Below are positions 40,272-49,917 of a DNA stretch of 64,000 bases, one piece after another (positions within the stretch are counted from its first letter, which is position 1; each line of letters begins with the position of its first letter). This DNA comes from Apostichopus japonicus (taxonomy: Eukaryota > Echinodermata > Holothuroidea > Aspidochirotida > Stichopodidae). The stretch lies in assembly GCF_037975245.1 (NCBI RefSeq), contig NC_092579.1, positions 9,295,001 to 9,359,000 on the forward strand, in the 5' to 3' direction. Position numbers and translations under genes: made by a program. Below the pieces are notes generated by a model. It saw only the letters and a program-made list of their open reading frames with translations, had not been told where the DNA came from and ran no database searches.

Positions 40272-40316
40272 ATTCACATTGTAATATTTATGTGCAAAAA
40301 AAAATGTGTATATAAA

Positions 40317-40321
<5 letters not shown>

Positions 40322-40384
<63 letters not shown>

Positions 40385-40468
40385 CTACAGGTATGGATCA
40401 TACCTTAGGTCGACAGTTACATTGACTTACACACTAAATTTAATTTAACCCTAACGTACATATCATGA

Positions 40469-40510
<42 letters not shown>

Positions 40511-40594
40511 CTACAGGTATGGATCATACCTTAGGTCGACAGTTACATTGACTTACACACTAAATTTAATCTAGCCCTAAGGTACATATCATGA

Positions 40595-40655
<61 letters not shown>
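40322..40655. repeat. (TA)n tracts with two 126-bp tandem units
   Basis: Three long pure AT dinucleotide tracts (40322-40383, 40470-40509, 40596-40655) alternate with two near-identical segments. ATAACTACAG starts at 40381 and 40507, a 126-bp period. Each segment contains a perfect hairpin AGGTATG-GAT-CATACCT. Confidence 0.92.
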
Positions 40656-40658
<3 letters not shown>

Positions 40659-41332
40659 ATTAGTGAGAGAGGAAAAATGTCCATATCTTATGGATGAAAT
40701 AAATCTCTATCTATCTAATATCCTCATCAATAAAAATACTGTTAAAAGGAGTTTCACCGTTCTCTTCGCGTATGAGAGGGTTATGTTAAATTGGTTGGAT
40801 AAGCATCTCCCATCTTGGCCTAAAGGGGACTTAAAGGGTGCGAAGACTCGCGCAAAAAGAAACGTATAATGCCGGTAATCTGACCTAGTTTCAAATGAGA
40901 TGTAACAAAAGTGTTAGACACCACCATCGATCCCAGAAAATACACACAAACAGCTTGCTACCATCGGTAATTAGACACTAGTGTACAGTCAGTGCATACA
41001 GCTGCGGTCAATACCTGCAACGCAGTGTACAGACATTACAGTGATAGACATCTTAGGTCTAGCTAAAATATAACAAGGTATCACGTTTTATTACCGTACT
41101 GCACTGTCTGCACTTTGTAGCGACACGAACAAATCGTCACATGCAAGCCACGGAAAGTTAACTTTTTCAGATCGCCGAAGGTGGTTTTGGGCGACTCTTC
41201 AATGCCTTTAAATTGAACCAAGTTGGCTCAACTACAAAACTCCCCAGCCCCCTAGCTCCCATCCATGCACTTAAATGCTTCTTGAAGGATCTTATTACTT
41301 AATTTCTGTTTTCATACGTTTTAAAATAAACA
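40656..41332. other. Intergenic, no recognisable feature
   Basis: A 68-codon plus-strand frame at 40663-40869 shows no family resemblance or codon signal and is probably chance. Nothing else stands out before the LINE 3' end at 41333. Confidence 0.6.
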
Positions 41333-41563
41333 ATTTGATTTGATTTATTTATTTGTTTTTCACGTGTAAATTTACAGTGTGAAGGAAGTCTTCCAAAAAG
41401 CGTACAACAGCTTAACAAAGTAGAAGACTCCCTGTATTAAGGAAAGAAGAAAAGTATTTACATAACAATACAAAATAGAATAATTCGGCAATCAATGAAT
41501 ACTATATATGGTGATAATATTTACGATAATGATTTGTTATCGTGCAAATGAATGGGTGACTTA

Positions 41564-44437
41564 TTAATATCTGGATATAGCGTCTTTGGTCAGATGCTTT
41601 TTGAATATTTTACTGGATACTTTGGTTTTGAAACTCTCTGTTATGGAATTCCATGTCTTTATTGCACGATTTCTAAGACGAAGCCTCCCAATTGATGTTT
41701 TATAAGAAAAGTAATGTGCATTATCAGCATTCCGTGTGTTGTGGTGATGTATCACACTGTTACTAGTTAAAAAATCATGAAATGTGTTTGGCAATAAACC
41801 ATTCCATGCCTTATATGCAAACGTGGCAAGATTTACACGAAAAATGTCGGTAACTTTTAATAAGTTGAGATTCTTGAAAAGTTGATTTGTGTGTTCACGA
41901 GGTGCAACACGTGAAATGTGGCGCATGGCTTTCTTTTGGAGAATAATAAGAGGATGAAGATTGGTTTCTGGCGTGCCAGACCAGATAATTGAACAATATG
42001 AGATGTGTGGAACGACCAAAGTTTGGTAGAGAGTCTTTAATATGCGCTCTGGTAGGAGAAATTTCAACTTTGATAAAATCCCAACGCTTTTCGCTGCTTT
42101 CCTGCATACTGTAGAAATGTGCTCATGCCACGAAAGCTTATTATCAATATATACACCTAAAAACTTTGTAGTATAAACTTGTTTTAGAATTATACCACCC
42201 ATGGTGATATCTTTATCCCAGCTAAAATTTCTGGAAGTATTAAACGCAATATAATTAGTTTTGCCAATATTAAGTGATAGTTTATTGGCAGAAAACCAGT
42301 TATTAAATTTACTTAGTTCATTAGAAATTTGAATATGGAATGAATTTGCATTTATATCTGAATCGAAGAAAATACTTGTATCATCAGCAAATAATGTTAT
42401 GTTTGCAAATTTAGAAATTTGGCAGATGTCATTGACATATAAAATGAACAGCAATGGGCCTAAAATTGAACCATGTGGGACACCGCATTGAATTTCTGCA
42501 ATACGAGAAGTAGAGCTTTTGTAAGAGGTATATTGATAACGATTTGTAAAATAACTGTCTATCCAATTCAGTGTTGTTCCTCTAATGCCGTAGTGGTGCA
42601 ATTTACTCATTAAGATAACATGATCAATAGTGTCGAAAGCCTTTGAAAGGTCTAGAAATACACCAATGCAAGTTTTATTGTTATCTAAGCTGCTGGATAA
42701 TTTGTCAATAGCATCTGCCAATGCAAGTTCAGTAGAGTGATCTGCTCTAAAACCATACTGCTGATTACATAGAATATCATGCTTGTTAAGAAAATTAAAA
42801 ATACGATTAAACATAAGCCTTTCAATTATTTTAGAAAAGCACGACAACAATGATATAGGTCGGTAATTTTCGTAATTATCTTTGTCACCCTTTTTATACA
42901 CCGCTATAACTTTTGAAACTTTTAATTTATCTGGAAACGTGCCAGTTTGAAAAGACAAATTGCATATATGGGCCAGTGGTTTTGTAATAAAAGGGACAAT
43001 ATGCTTAATAATTCCGGGCTTGAAATCATCATATCCTGCTGCTTTATTGGGTTTTAGACATGAAATAGCGATTTGTTTAAGTTCTTCCTCATACACAAGA
43101 TAGGTAAAAATAGAGTGACTGTTTATATTGTCACTCATAAATTCGTTATGTGATCCTTTATAGTTGATCTTATTAGCTAATGATGGGCCAAGGTTGACAA
43201 AGAAGTCATTGAAGGTATTTGCGATATCATTTTCATTGTTAATATCGCGATCCCCGTGTCTGAAGGCAGCAGGATACGTTGATTGCTTACGGTCATTATG
43301 AAGAATTTCATTTATAGTATTCCAGGTGCCCCTCGGACTATTTCTAGTATCGTAAAATTTATTGTTGAAATGTAATCTTTTGGAGAATCTAATAATGTGA
43401 TTAAGCTTGTTACGGTAAGTTGTATAAGACATCTTATTAAAAGGCGTTGGATTTTGAATGTAATTTTTGAAAAGCCTATTTTTCTTTTTAATAGAAGTCA
43501 AAATACCTTTTGTGATCCAAGGATGTTTCTTTTTGCGATTTTTAGTTTTGATATTGTGGTATGGAAAACAGTTACTATATGTTGTGTTTATACAGTCATA
43601 AAATATATTATATGCAGTATTAGTGTCATTTTCTCTCAGGATATTGTCCCATAATTTGTCCTGGATCTCTGCGATAAAGCGTCTAATATTGTTGGTGCTA
43701 TAATTGCGAACATTCACAAAGTGGTTCTGTTTATATCTCCTGGTTGGTACTTTGAGAAAAATCGGTAGGCTAATACGAGTGGGTTTAGAGATTGTTGGAA
43801 TGAACCCGTTGGAATAAAGGATGTTTAAAAATCGGCGGGACTTGGGTTTATCCAATAGATTAATGTTATAATCTCCCATTACATACGATTTACACTGTTG
43901 TTCCGATATAGTGCTAAGAATATTTTGAAGATAAAAATCAAACATTTCATGAGAACCACTAGGTGGTCTATATATAATACCTACAGTACACTTTTCGTTC
44001 ATGTGGGGTAATATGACGTCAACAAATAAAGATTCAATAGATTCATTAAAAATAGAAAGATCGGGTCTATTTTTAAAGTTAAGATCGCTATTAATAAATA
44101 GGCACACGCCGCCACCCCTTTGGTTTTCACGATGCTTTTCAATGAGAGTGTAATTATCTATGGATATCAGGGGTGAAATAATATTGGTAAACCATGTTTC
44201 CGTAAAACCGATTATTGAAAATTTTTCTTTTAATAAAGAAATAAAAGTATTGATTTCGTCGAAATTTTGGTTTAAACTTCGGCTATTATGGTGAAAAATT
44301 GAAAAACTGGAGTGAGATTCTACATCATTAAAAGAGTTAATGTTATAATACCTGCAGGTGATATTGCCTGCAGGATTAATGTCATCAGTCGCTGATAGCG
44401 TCGCCATCAGTAATAAATATATTGTCAATACAATCAT
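41564..44437 (-). CDS. LINE ORF2: endonuclease (internally deleted) and reverse transcriptase
   Basis: Open frame of 957 codons. Residues 1-16 are hydrophobic, like a signal or membrane segment. Residues about 45-230 are an APE-type endonuclease with HHNSRSLN (49-56), GFTETW (77-82), IIYRPP (154-159) and GDYNI (188-192). Between PTRIS (219-223) and LPIFL about 31 residues present in the related copy at 61822-62820 are missing, including the SDH motif with the catalytic His, so the nuclease should be inactive. RT spans about 480-770: YRPISLLSCFSK, LDLSKAFDTIDH, CGVPHGSILGP and the catalytic LFADDT around 682-687. The C-terminal domain ends ISRY. The ATG overlaps the preceding ORF1 stop as TAATG. 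It is a mobile-element protein, not a host gene. Confidence 0.92.
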   Translation of the reverse strand: MIVLTIYLLLMATLSATDDINPAGNITCRYYNINSFNDVESHSSFSIFHHNSRSLNQNFDEINTFISLLKEKFSIIGFTETWFTNIISPLISIDNYTLIEKHRENQRGGGVCLFINSDLNFKNRPDLSIFNESIESLFVDVILPHMNEKCTVGIIYRPPSGSHEMFDFYLQNILSTISEQQCKSYVMGDYNINLLDKPKSRRFLNILYSNGFIPTISKPTRISLPIFLKVPTRRYKQNHFVNVRNYSTNNIRRFIAEIQDKLWDNILRENDTNTAYNIFYDCINTTYSNCFPYHNIKTKNRKKKHPWITKGILTSIKKKNRLFKNYIQNPTPFNKMSYTTYRNKLNHIIRFSKRLHFNNKFYDTRNSPRGTWNTINEILHNDRKQSTYPAAFRHGDRDINNENDIANTFNDFFVNLGPSLANKINYKGSHNEFMSDNINSHSIFTYLVYEEELKQIAISCLKPNKAAGYDDFKPGIIKHIVPFITKPLAHICNLSFQTGTFPDKLKVSKVIAVYKKGDKDNYENYRPISLLSCFSKIIERLMFNRIFNFLNKHDILCNQQYGFRADHSTELALADAIDKLSSSLDNNKTCIGVFLDLSKAFDTIDHVILMSKLHHYGIRGTTLNWIDSYFTNRYQYTSYKSSTSRIAEIQCGVPHGSILGPLLFILYVNDICQISKFANITLFADDTSIFFDSDINANSFHIQISNELSKFNNWFSANKLSLNIGKTNYIAFNTSRNFSWDKDITMGGIILKQVYTTKFLGVYIDNKLSWHEHISTVCRKAAKSVGILSKLKFLLPERILKTLYQTLVVPHISYCSIIWSGTPETNLHPLIILQKKAMRHISRVAPREHTNQLFKNLNLLKVTDIFRVNLATFAYKAWNGLLPNTFHDFLTSNSVIHHHNTRNADNAHYFSYKTSIGRLRLRNRAIKTWNSITESFKTKVSSKIFKKHLTKDAISRY

Positions 44438-44490
44438 TATTGCGGCTCAGTGAATCTAGGGTTGGAATTCCTCGCTTTGCTGAGATTTGG
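44437..44490 (-). pseudogene. LINE ORF1 C-terminal remnant
   Basis: Upstream of ORF2 the minus strand reads PNLSKARN then TEPQ and stop, matching PNLSRARN near the ORF1 end of the LINE at 63210. The TAA shares its last A with the ORF2 ATG (TAATG at 44439-44435). Everything further 5' is gone. Confidence 0.7.
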
Positions 44491-47175
44491 ATGAAATTAA
44501 GATGACAAGGAAGAAACATAACATATGTAAAGACATTCTAGTCATTCATGCTCTTCAACATGCAAGCCACAAAAAAAAAAAAAAAAAAAAATCAAGATTG
44601 ATAACGGGTCAAAAAAGATGTTCTCCTGATGCTTTTTGGAACATTTCCCGAGATAGAATAACAATCGGGCGGATGGATATCGACTCTAATAGGAGTATGC
44701 CACCCTAAATCAAAAAACTTTTTTGAAATGTGCAGACGACACTGCCATACAATTTTACAAACACATATTTTGTATAAAACGTGCGTAGGCTAACAATGGT
44801 TTTGTATTGTTTTAAAGAAAACATCTTGCCTTGCTGTGCGGCCTGATGTAGCCACCGAAATGGAGATGGAGTTCGTTTCTACAAAGACGAAAGATTTGGG
44901 AGACAAAATTTCAACTGCATGACGGTCTAGAGGCCTACCAAGCTGTTTGAGGTGGGGATAGGCATAGGGCCATAGGCACTACTACTAATCGGTACTAGGC
45001 TAGGCTTCAACAACTAGTATTACGACAGTAAGAGTAGATCGGCATGTTTTGGTCATAAAGTCCAGGATTTCCTGTTTAGTTCCATTTTAGGCTTGGCTTA
45101 CTACTTATTTGAGCTCAAAGCAAACAAGCATAGACCTATATGGCTTCCTATGTCTAGGCCTACGACTGAGTTATACGACTGAGTTATAACATGCCTAGCC
45201 TAGACCTAGGCTACAGTAGTTACACCAGTGCAACCAATGTAACCAAGATTTCTAAAGTCTGACTGTAGCTGGGCTGAGTTAGGCCTAATGGACCTATATG
45301 CAGCAATTAGCTGTGTATCTCAATCATAGGAATTGAAGTTGAATATGGCCATAAGAAGTAGCCTACTACTAGTAGCATGGTCACTTCGAAGTTCGGACAC
45401 CTAAGCCTTAAAACACCCCAAGGGCCCAAAACTATATCTTCTGGTATAAATCACATGAAAATATACTTGATATGGTGGGAGAATTGTGTTATAGTATGAT
45501 ACACGGCCAAACTTTCTTCCTGCAAACTGTTTTCACGTTGTATTCCAAGAAGATTCTTCGTGATTGTGGAACTGGTAATTGCAAAGTTGGGACACGCAAC
45601 CCACAGTGTGGCGCTGGTGATAAAATTGGTGGCGCAGTTGCTTTTTCAGTAATTATAACATGTAATATGTAAGTAATTTCTTGCACACGGGCCATTTTGG
45701 AGAGAAAATAACTGTAGCTTCGTACTTTTTGGTGAAATTTGGCTCTTCCTGTAAGATGTCATGGTAAAATCGTGTATTTCTTAGGGTGACCGAACTTAGC
45801 AGTATGCCGAACTTCGCACTACTGACTATACTACTATGGGCATAGCAATACATATAACTAGGTCTAATGCTATGCATGAAGGCCAAGACTGTCTATAGAT
45901 AAACAGTCCTCAAATTCACTCGAGCATTAAGAATTTGTAACTTGATAAACTACCCCAAATACTGCCACAAGGATTCATCCTTGAGCGCACCTAATTAATT
46001 CACCAGTCAACATGTATGATTGTAAACATAAGTGCTCTAAATCTAATGGCCAGCACTACTTTCCTGTGCTTGAAGACATGTTTGGCTTGACCACTGAAAT
46101 AATACTCTGTGTGTGTTTAATCATGAATTTGTGCAGAGGAGCATTAAGTATGCCTAGCATTACCAAATGGGGTAGATATTCAATATCCCCTTTTTTGGCC
46201 AACAACAGGTCGAGTCAGTTGGTATTGCAATATAAGTATATGGAAGATGGTAATGGCTTAGCCTAAGATACTCCTAGGGTAAGCACCTAGCATGCTATGC
46301 AACAACGCTTTGATTGAAGATTTGTTAACAGACTTATCAGCCATAAGGCTAGTTCTAAATTAGCTAGGCCTTACACTGTTACAGTTTCAGCCAAAAACTC
46401 CATTAGGCCTATACAATTTGGCCTACTGCCACTGGCTGAAGTTTAAAACGATAGGGTTAAGACTTAGACTAGACTCAGTACATCAGCAAAAATCGTTTAA
46501 GTCGAAGACTATATTGCTAGGGTTTTGCAGGCCTGCCAACTCTCGCGGTTTACTGTACAACTCTCACTGCAAGTCTTCAAAATTTTACGAAAGTTTGTTA
46601 TACCTTTGAGTTTGACATCAGCGTCCTCGAAATTGGGTCTGTTCACGTTTCACGGTTACCAAAGGTAGCAAATTTTCAAATTACAGTACAGAACTTCTAT
46701 TCTAAATGAAAGAAATATAATTAATATCTGCAATTCATGAATTAGAATTGACCAGACCTTAAAACTATTCTGGAAATTATATTCAAGATGGTAGAAAAGT
46801 GTGACAATCTATAAATTTTCTAAAAGTTGTTCTTTTCTTAATGGTGGTGCCACTCCACCATTAATCAAACATATGTTGTTCATTTAAAGGCAATAATAAT
46901 GAGTAGACAAACATGTTATTAATTCATAACCTTACTAAAAAAGATATAAACTCTTAAAAGGTTCCAAGTTCGAAACAAAGAAAAGTGATCAACAAGACAT
47001 AAATTTATTAAACACAAGCCATGCTTGTTATTATACTAAGCAATACATTTCAATGTGTAACACGCAGGCACACAAAATTCTTAGTAGTTGCATATTTGCA
47101 CGCACTGTTCTGGCCTTCGGTTAAGCATTAGGAGTTGAGACCGTTAACTTACTTAGCCCAATCTGATATTACAAG
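44491..47175. other. Intergenic; poly(A) tract, TAGGCC-rich DNA, one hairpin
   Basis: No gene is supported in these 2.7 kb. An uninterrupted A run of about 21 lies at 44571-44591. Between about 44930 and 46600 the motif TAGGCC/GGCCTA is conspicuously frequent. A perfect 10-bp inverted repeat (TTAATGGTGG, 7-nt loop) is at 46838-46864. Small open frames here show no recognisable domains. Confidence 0.55.
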
Positions 47176-47310
47176 ATGACTTCTCCTGAGCTGGATACCG
47201 ATGAAGAGTACAGTATCATTGGAAAATATCGTTCGTCAGGACTGTGCCCTGAAAATTCAACATTAAATCTAAGAAGATCGATACGGAAAAGATCAAAGAG
47301 TTTAGACTAA
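47176..47310 (+). pseudogene. Probable N-terminal exon of integrase-like gene
   Basis: From ATG 47176, 44 codons begin MTSPELDTDEEYSIIGKY and include RRSIRKR, resembling the acidic start and the basic R-S-I-R/K-K motif ahead of the zinc finger in gypsy-integrase-like (KRBA2/GIN-type) proteins. Shifting one base after RRSIRK continues the pattern with EFRLTGA, suggesting a frameshift near 47290. The H2C2 zinc-finger exon expected next is not seen before 47707, so it is lost or too diverged. Confidence 0.5.
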
Positions 47311-47706
47311 CGGGAGCAATAAAGAGCCACCGAGCTTTGTGCTGAAAAGTGTGAGCAGTACTACTTTTAAATCAAGAAAAGCCAAAATCATGCAATTTAA
47401 GTCATTGAAATTAAAAAGCTTCACTGTCCAGTATCAAAAGTATTTGCAAACTTTGATACAGCATTCTGTTCTGTACAAGAATTGTTGATTGTACGCACCT
47501 TATTAGCAGTGTAAGAATACCTGCTTTTAGCACATTCAGTCATCGAGTAATCTTTGTTAACTTTCAATAAGTATATACTGTATTGCCAGCATGATTGGAA
47601 ATCCTTAATAGCAGTATATTGTCTACAAAACTCAGATATAAATCACTTGAACATCAGTTGGTATGATTGTGTATGGTTCTGAATGCTATTTTCCTTTTTT
47701 TTTTAG

Positions 47707-47864
47707 GTGGGTGTGAATATGATTGGACCCCTTGCAGAGACCAACAATGGAAATAAGTACATCATAACCCTATGTGACTATTTTTCAAAATGGCCAGAGG
47801 CTGTTGCTGTAAGAGACAAAACAGCATAAACCGTTGCAAACTTTCTGTTTGAAACCATGGCCAG
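47707..47864 (+). pseudogene. Integrase-like gene, exon with first catalytic Asp
   Basis: A T-rich tract ending TTTTAG is followed by an exon encoding VGVNMIGPL, NGNKYIITLCDYFSKWPEA and VANFLFETMA, the start of a retroviral-type integrase core (rve) as in gypsy integrases, Ginger transposases and the vertebrate genes GIN1 and KRBA2. The first catalytic Asp is D in LCDYF (47776-47778). The donor is CCAG|GTATAT at 47864/47865, phase 2. An in-frame TAA at 47827-47829 interrupts it. Confidence 0.85.
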
Positions 47865-48208
47865 GTATATATCCATCTACTTTGTTTTTACTTTACATAA
47901 CATATTTTTGAAGTTAGTTATGCAGACCTGCATTTGTTCTCAGTTTTACCTGTGACCCAGAAAGCGGCCAAATGGTTACAGGAATTTCTTGAAGTTGTTT
48001 TATAAGTTAATGTTAATAAAATGTTAGTGGGATAACGGTCAGTGCATCCAAGACCAGGTGTTATGTCAGTGCTTAACTTACTTGTTTTGAAAGAAGTGCT
48101 AAAAGAATCTCCTGATTAAACCACACGGCCACTCTGAAGATGCCAATAGTTTACTGCATTACTCATAACCAGTTCTTTAACAACTTGTTTAATTTTTCAT
48201 TTATTTAG

Positions 48209-48506
48209 ATTTGGGTGCATGAAAGTTGTCATCTCAGACCAAAGAGGAGAATTTGTTAATTCTCTGAACAAGTCCCTGTTTGACATGACAGGGGTGGGCC
48301 ACAGAGTATCCTTCAGCTACCACCCACAGACCAATGGGCTGGATGAAAGATTCAACCAAACTCTGCAAAATGCAAATGTCACTCATCAAAGTTGTCAATC
48401 AAAACCAAGATGACTGGGATGAAACACTGTCTTCCATTCTCATGGGGTACCGTACAGCAAAACATGGTTCTACAGGTCTTTCTCCTTTCGTTGTGATGTT
48501 TGAAAG
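48209..48506 (+). pseudogene. Integrase-like gene, exon with second Asp and Glu (DD35E)
   Basis: The acceptor TTATTTAG precedes 48209. Joined to the previous exon, the split codon gives Arg and the frame continues FGCMKVVISDQ. The second catalytic Asp is at 48237-48239 and the Glu of LDERFNQ at 48345-48347, exactly 35 residues between. YHPQTNG is intact. A frameshift near 48372 changes frame before SLIKVVN, DDWDETL, YRTAKH and PFVVMFE. The donor is GAAAG|GTTTGT, phase 2. In the family this core cuts and joins DNA ends, or is retained in domesticated genes. Confidence 0.87.
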
Positions 48507-48949
48507 GTTTGTAATAAATCAAACCTACCATTGCTGAATAGAGGTTTACATTTGTAAAGGTCATATACGGAGAAAAGCAATCAGGGACAAGAGTGTTTGG
48601 AAAAATCCTGCATAGCTACACTGATCCTCTATAGGATAAAATCTCATTTGACACATCCCAGGTCCTGGGAAAAACTGCTAAATAGCAAGTACAAAAGATG
48701 AACATTCATTAAACTATAAAAGCATGCCAATTAATTTAGATACATGCAATTAATGCCACTGATATTGGTTTTGTTTTTCAGTTATATATCATATTTTGGG
48801 CTGGTATGCAATTTGGACCTATAACAGCACAGAATATACTTTTGTTTTATATTTCTGCTGGTTTGAGTATGTGATGTGACTCAGATTTATGGTTCCAGGG
48901 TCTTAATAGTGAAAATAAAATATATAAAAATTTATTTATTCTTCAGTCA

Positions 48950-49426
48950 ACAAAGTTGTAATAAAGTTGTAATAACGCCATTGTAATAACGCCCATGTTT
49001 TATCCCAACGAAGTACTTTAAGTTCTTTTAACCCTCGTATTCGTGCTATAAAAACGTGGAATAATCTCCAGGATAATGTTAAGAATAAGCCTTCTTACTC
49101 TGTATTCAAAAGGAATCTCCAAACTGTAATTATTTCTCACTATTGATGGATTTATTCTTGTGTGTGTTTGCGATTAAGATCATTATAAAGATTGTTAGGA
49201 TTGCTTATTACCATTATTAATTTCAAGTAGAGTCAATTCGATTATTTCATCATTGTAGATGCTACTATTAACTTTTCTTTTTCTATTCTTAAGTTTTTCT
49301 TTCTTTTTTTTTTCTTTTTGGGGAGTCTCCTACTTTGTTAAGCCTTACAGGCTTTATAGGAGACTTCCCGTCACACTGTAAATTGTGATGAAACAAATAA
49401 ATATACAAATATACAAATACAAAGTG
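48950..49426 (+). mobile_element. 5'-truncated CR1/jockey-type LINE in an intron
   Basis: The last codons of a LINE ORF2 are readable (RIRAIKTWNNLQDN to IISHY, stop at 49144-49146). They are followed by the family 3' hairpin with TCTCC/GGAGA stem bases (49321-49369) and an ATACAAAT-type tail. It lies in the intron between integrase exons ending 48506 and starting 49466. Confidence 0.85.
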
Positions 49427-49465
49427 TTGTGAATAATTGATTGTTAATTATCTTCATATATCCAG

Positions 49466-49662
49466 AGAGCCATTGTTACCAGTCGACATTGAAGACTCCA
49501 TTGTCCAACCAGAATCTCCTGCTGCAGTGATGCACAGCGGGAGAGGGATTTCAACTCATGTCACAGTCGCAGGACATAATCAAAGGTTTTGTAAAAGAAA
49601 ATATTGGCAAAGCCCAAAAATGGCAAAAAAAGAATTTTGATTAAAGGCAGCAATCAAAACAG
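49466..49662 (+). pseudogene. Integrase-like gene, exon after the core
   Basis: The acceptor ATATCCAG precedes 49466, and joining in phase 2 gives Arg then EPLLPVDIED, as in the family where a conserved proline stretch follows the core. A +1 frameshift around 49530 is needed to reach ENIGKAQKWQKKNFD, the conserved lysine/glutamine helix. An in-frame TAA follows at 49642-49644. The exon ends AAACAG|GTAATT in phase 0. Confidence 0.75.
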
Positions 49663-49776
49663 GTAATTACATAATGCTATGTTGTGCATTGAAAACTGCA
49701 CTGTAGTTAAATGAATGGCAACATATACATTGTATTATGATGTTTACGTATATATGCTGGATTTTGTTTTATTCAG

Positions 49777-49917
49777 AGCTTCAAAGTTGGTTCTATAAGT
49801 GTTCTCGTCCGGAATGCTAGAAAGGATGCCCGAAGAGGAGGGAAGCTCGAAAACTTTTGGCTGTATGGAGTCAAGGCTGTGAATGAGAAAGGGCTGTACA
49901 CACAGCCTTCCTTTGAA
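49777..49917 (+). pseudogene. Integrase-like gene, GPY-type C-terminal exon
   Basis: The acceptor TTTATTCAG precedes 49777. The exon is open in phase 0 and begins SFKVGSISVLVRNARKDARR, then GGKLE and FWLYGV, corresponding to the chromodomain-like GPY/F tail where the family has LVRNARRDARKGGKLE and WLGPY. It ends GAA|GTAAAA at 49917. Matching phases over four exons argue for a real intron-containing gene, not a retrotransposon fragment. Confidence 0.82.

Larger units (their letters stand above)
37941..40300 (+). mobile_element. CR1/jockey-type LINE, 5'-truncated, plus strand
   Basis: Begins in the endonuclease-RT linker of ORF2 with no upstream part. It runs through RT and the C-terminal domain to a stop near 40121 (ending IIMSY), then the 3' hairpin (40223-40271) and a short A tail, followed by an AT microsatellite. 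It belongs to the family whose tail is inserted in the satellite at 6448. Confidence 0.9.
41333..44490 (-). mobile_element. CR1/jockey-type LINE, minus strand, nearly complete ORF2
   Basis: The minus-strand element ends at 41333 with a CAAAT/AAATC-type tail. It has the family hairpin at 41432-41384, a 957-codon ORF2, and about 50 bp of the end of ORF1 before truncation near 44490. The long open frame suggests a fairly recent copy, but the endonuclease is internally deleted. Confidence 0.92.

Noticed and set aside
43397-43654. Plus-strand frames within LINE ORF2 regions
   Set aside because: They are antisense shadows of the minus-strand LINE coding sequence.
45472-46609. Short plus-strand frames in the TAGGCC-rich region
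   Set aside because: No domain, no splice context and composition like the flanking non-coding DNA.
47707-49917. Intact LTR retrotransposon
   Set aside because: No protease, RT or RNase H neighbours and no long terminal repeats; the coding parts are divided by phase-matched introns.
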